From: JAGXRK01 sp963714415
Lineage (GTDB): Bacteria > Bacteroidota > Ignavibacteria > Ignavibacteriales > Ignavibacteriaceae
Direction of reading: 5' to 3'
DNA length: 64,000 nucleotides
NCBI GenBank assembly: GCA_963714415.1
Contig: CAVQOL010000004.1
Span: forward strand, 1 to 64,000
In this document: positions 61,541 through 64,000 of the stretch, in pieces
Numbering within the stretch: position 1 is the first letter of the stretch
Layout of the letters: each line of letters opens with the position of its first letter
Program-made: the position numbers and the translations under genes
The notes under the pieces: generated by a model
Told to the model about the DNA's origin: nothing
Database searches by the model: none
The model's input: only the letters and a program-made list of their open reading frames with translations

Positions 61541-63661
61541 ATGACAAAGAAAAATAAGAGTAAAGCTATTCAAATGGTTAAAGAAAAAGTTTCGAATCCT
61601 CCAGCTAATAAAAAAGGAGGAAAACAAAACTCTATTAAGATCGGCAAGAAAGAATTTAGTCGAACAGAGCTTTTAAATATTCTGAGAAAGATGGTTCTGG
61701 CCAGGACTCTCGATAATAAAGCAATGAATCTGTTGAAACAGGGAAAAACATTTTTTCATATTTCTGCTTCCGGTCATGAAGCTGTTCAACTTGCACTTGG
61801 ATTGCAGCTTGATCCTAAAAAAGATTGGTTATTTCCTTACTACAGAGATTTAGCGACTGTATTAACTGCTGGAATTACTCCTGAAGAAGTTTTTCTACAA
61901 ACATTTGCTAAAGCAGATGATCCTGCAAGTGGTGGAAGACAATTACCTGTCCATTGGGGATCAACCAGATTTAACTTACCTTCACAATCAAGTCCAACCG
62001 GAACACAATTTTTGCAAGCAGTTGGAACTGCTCTTGCCTCGGTTAAAAAAGGTGAAAAAAATGTTTCTTATGTAAGCAGTGGAGAAGGAACTACGAGTCA
62101 GGGTGAATTTCACGAAGCCGTGAACTGGGCAAGCCGTGAGAAGCTTCCGGTTCTTTTTGTAATTCAGAATAATAAATATGCTATCTCTGTTCACGTTTCA
62201 GATCAAAGTGGTGGGAAAGATAGTTCTATTGCAGAAATGATGACCGGATTTCACAATCTTCACCGAGCAAGAATTGACGGAACAGATTTTTTTGAATCTT
62301 ATGAAAAAGTTCAGGAAGCAATTGAGTATATAAAGAATGGCAAAGGTCCTGCTTTAATTGAAGCTGAAGTTATCAGACTGTCTTCTCATTCTTCCTCAGA
62401 TGATCAAAAAAAATACCGTGATAAAAAAGAACTTGAAGAAGAATCAAAAAATTGTCCGATTGAAAAATTTTCTAAGATACTTATGGCAAAAGGATTGCTT
62501 GATGAAAAAGAATATGAGAATTTGAAAAAAGAAGTTGCCGATGAAATAAATGAAGCAGCTGATAAAGCAGTAAAAGCTTCTGACCCCAGAGCTGAAGACG
62601 TAGATAAGTATGTTTATGATGAAAGCGGATTCCGTGATACACTTGATTATGAATCATCAACACCTTCAGGTGATAAAATTGTAATGGTTGATGCAATTAA
62701 TCACGCTTTAAATGAAGAAATGGAACGTAATCCGAATATGTATATTTTCGGTGAAGATATTGCAGATGCAAAAGGCGGCGTATTTACAGCTACAAAAGGA
62801 TTATCAACTCGTTTTACTAAGAAAAGAGTTTTCAATTCTCCGCTTGCCGAAGCAAGCATTATGGGTGTTGCGATTGGAATGACTTACACAGGACTTAAAC
62901 CTGTGGTAGAAATTCAGTTTGGTGACTATATCTGGCCTGCATTTCAACAAATGAGAGACGAACTTGCTACAATTCGGTATCGCTCAAATAATTCGTGGGA
63001 GTCGCCGGTTGTAACCAGGGTGCCTGTAGGCGGATATATTCATGGAGGACTCTATCATAGCCAGAATATTGAATCAATCTTTGCACACATTCCAGGAATT
63101 TTTATTGCATATCCTAGTAATGCAGCAGATGCAAAAGGATTGTTAAAAACCGCTTGCAGAATAAAGGATCCTGTTCTGTTCTGCGAGCATAAAGGTTTAT
63201 ATAGACAAAGTTATGCAATCACTCCCGAACCGGATGAGAATTATCTCATTCCTTTTGGCAAAGCAAAAGTTGTAAGAGAAGGAAAAGATGTTACGGTTGT
63301 TTCGTGGGGAGTTTCTCTTTGGGATTCAGTTCTTGCAGCAAAAAAACTGGAAGAAGAATTTAACTACTCTGTTGAAGTGATTGACTTGAGAACAATCATT
63401 CCACTTGATGAAGAAACAATTTTTAACTCAGTTAAAAAAACAAATAAATTAGTAATTGTTCACGAAGACACACTAACAGGCGGATTTGGCGGTGAGATTG
63501 CTTCAAGAGTTTCAGATACTTGTTTCCAATATCTTGATGGTCCTGTAAAAAGAATAGCTGCACTAGATACACATATTCCTTATTCACCAATACTTGAAAG
63601 TGCGGTGCTCCCAAATCGTGATAAAATTTATAATGGCATTAAGGATTTGATTGAGTACTGA
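61541..63661 (+). CDS. Fused alpha/beta 2-oxoacid dehydrogenase E1
   Basis: This is a thiamine-dependent E1, most likely for branched-chain 2-oxo acids or a pyruvate-type substrate. Residues ~45-350 are the alpha subunit (FFHISASGHEAVQLALGL, thiamine motif region SGEGTTSQGEFHEAVNWASR). Residues ~380-706 are the beta subunit (VDAINHALNEEMERNPNMYI, FGEDIADAKGGVF, EIQFGDYIWPAFQQM, then HIPYSPILESAVLPN). A Lys-rich first 35 residues are extra. Fused E1 forms occur in Bacteroidota-like bacteria. No E2 gene is in the window. The ATG at 61541 follows lipB by 15 bp. Confidence 0.9.
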   Translation: MTKKNKSKAIQMVKEKVSNPPANKKGGKQNSIKIGKKEFSRTELLNILRKMVLARTLDNKAMNLLKQGKTFFHISASGHEAVQLALGLQLDPKKDWLFPYYRDLATVLTAGITPEEVFLQTFAKADDPASGGRQLPVHWGSTRFNLPSQSSPTGTQFLQAVGTALASVKKGEKNVSYVSSGEGTTSQGEFHEAVNWASREKLPVLFVIQNNKYAISVHVSDQSGGKDSSIAEMMTGFHNLHRARIDGTDFFESYEKVQEAIEYIKNGKGPALIEAEVIRLSSHSSSDDQKKYRDKKELEEESKNCPIEKFSKILMAKGLLDEKEYENLKKEVADEINEAADKAVKASDPRAEDVDKYVYDESGFRDTLDYESSTPSGDKIVMVDAINHALNEEMERNPNMYIFGEDIADAKGGVFTATKGLSTRFTKKRVFNSPLAEASIMGVAIGMTYTGLKPVVEIQFGDYIWPAFQQMRDELATIRYRSNNSWESPVVTRVPVGGYIHGGLYHSQNIESIFAHIPGIFIAYPSNAADAKGLLKTACRIKDPVLFCEHKGLYRQSYAITPEPDENYLIPFGKAKVVREGKDVTVVSWGVSLWDSVLAAKKLEEEFNYSVEVIDLRTIIPLDEETIFNSVKKTNKLVIVHEDTLTGGFGGEIASRVSDTCFQYLDGPVKRIAALDTHIPYSPILESAVLPNRDKIYNGIKDLIEY

Positions 63662-63763
63662 TTATTAAGGATAAGGCGGAGGCAAAGGTTAAGAATCATT
63701 AACCTAATTGATGTTTGAATAAATAAATATTAATTGATTAGGAAATCAGACAGGAAATATAAA

Positions 63764-64000
63764 ATGAAATATCCGGATTTTGCATCTATGCCTGTTTGGC
63801 AAAAAGCAATATCACTACTATTGAAAGTTTATGAAATAACAAAGTCTTTTCCTCCAGAGGAAAAATTCGGAATGACAAGTGATATCCGCAGATCAGCAAA
63901 TTCTATCGTACATAATATTGCAGAAGGATTTGGAAGATTTGAACCGAGGGATAAAATAAGATTTTACAAAATCTCCAGAGGAAGTGCTTATGAGTTAATG
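63764..64000 (+). CDS. Four-helix-bundle protein (23S rRNA intervening-sequence family), partial
   Basis: The gene starts at ATG 63764 and runs off the window end, so only 79 residues are seen. It reads MPVWQKAISLLLKVYEITKS, FPPEEKFGMTSDIRRSANSI and IAEGFGRFEPRDKIRFYKIS, the signature of the S23/IVP four-helix-bundle family. These proteins were first found in 23S rRNA intervening sequences, but most copies, like this one, are free-standing and of unknown function. AGGAAAT lies just upstream. Confidence 0.88.
   Translation, partial: MKYPDFASMPVWQKAISLLLKVYEITKSFPPEEKFGMTSDIRRSANSIVHNIAEGFGRFEPRDKIRFYKISRGSAYELM

Overview
The window is AT-rich chromosomal DNA from a Gram-negative bacterium of the Bacteroidota/Chlorobiota superphylum, most likely an Ignavibacteria-like lineage. 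The signs are type IX secretion C-terminal sorting domains, PorV/PorQ-like and DUF4835 proteins, many TPR-coupled Ser/Thr kinases, several TTG starts, and promoters of the form TTTG-N20-TAnnTTTG in front of both tRNA genes. No phage, plasmid, rRNA or CRISPR locus is visible. The lineage is an inference from protein content only.

Layout. 1-4.8 kb (minus): two secreted T9SS-sorted surface proteins, one made of twelve ~29-residue repeats and one beta-helix protein with a 1.2-kb internal tandem duplication. 5.2-11.8 kb (minus): a GAF/sigma-54 activator, a TPR Ser/Thr kinase preceded by a truncated kinase start, and a serine beta-lactamase-like hydrolase. 12-14 kb (minus): tRNA-Leu, tig, clpP. 14.2-21.7 kb (plus): PP2C phosphatase and propeller-bearing kinase, a membrane metalloprotease with TPRs, an AI-2E-type permease and a CCA-adding enzyme. 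22-28 kb (plus): a TolC/MacA/MacB-type efflux operon with two permeases. 28-30.9 kb (minus): a helix-hairpin-helix beta-barrel protein and a PorV/PorQ-like protein. 31.8-35.3 kb: a likely ceramide (sphingolipid) locus of GNAT acyltransferase, serine palmitoyltransferase-like enzyme and epimerase-like reductase. 35.9-36.3 kb: tRNA-Ala, a GIY-YIG nuclease gene and a damaged tRNA-like copy. 36.5-50.5 kb: MATE, SpoIID, Maf, flippase-like, Icd, YtxH, an EF-G-like factor, HIT, lipoproteins, DUF58, a GlmM-like mutase and Nth. 50.5-56.6 kb (minus): a sulfur operon of MerR/two-CW regulator, molybdopterin polysulfide/thiosulfate reductase subunits, two YeeE/YedE transporters and an atypical rhodanese. 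56.9-64 kb (plus): an NTF2-like lipoprotein, a FadL-like porin, lpdA, lipB, a fused alpha/beta keto-acid dehydrogenase E1 and a partial four-helix-bundle protein.

Over twenty single-base frameshifts interrupt otherwise well-conserved genes, many in A or G runs. This looks more like residual sequencing error than gene decay, so broken genes are given as their readable fragments and the evidence says how they join. The best leads are the tRNA/GIY-YIG unit, the sulfur operon with its Cys-tailed rhodanese, the palindrome in front of its MerR gene, and the ceramide locus. All functions are read from sequence motifs; no database search was possible.
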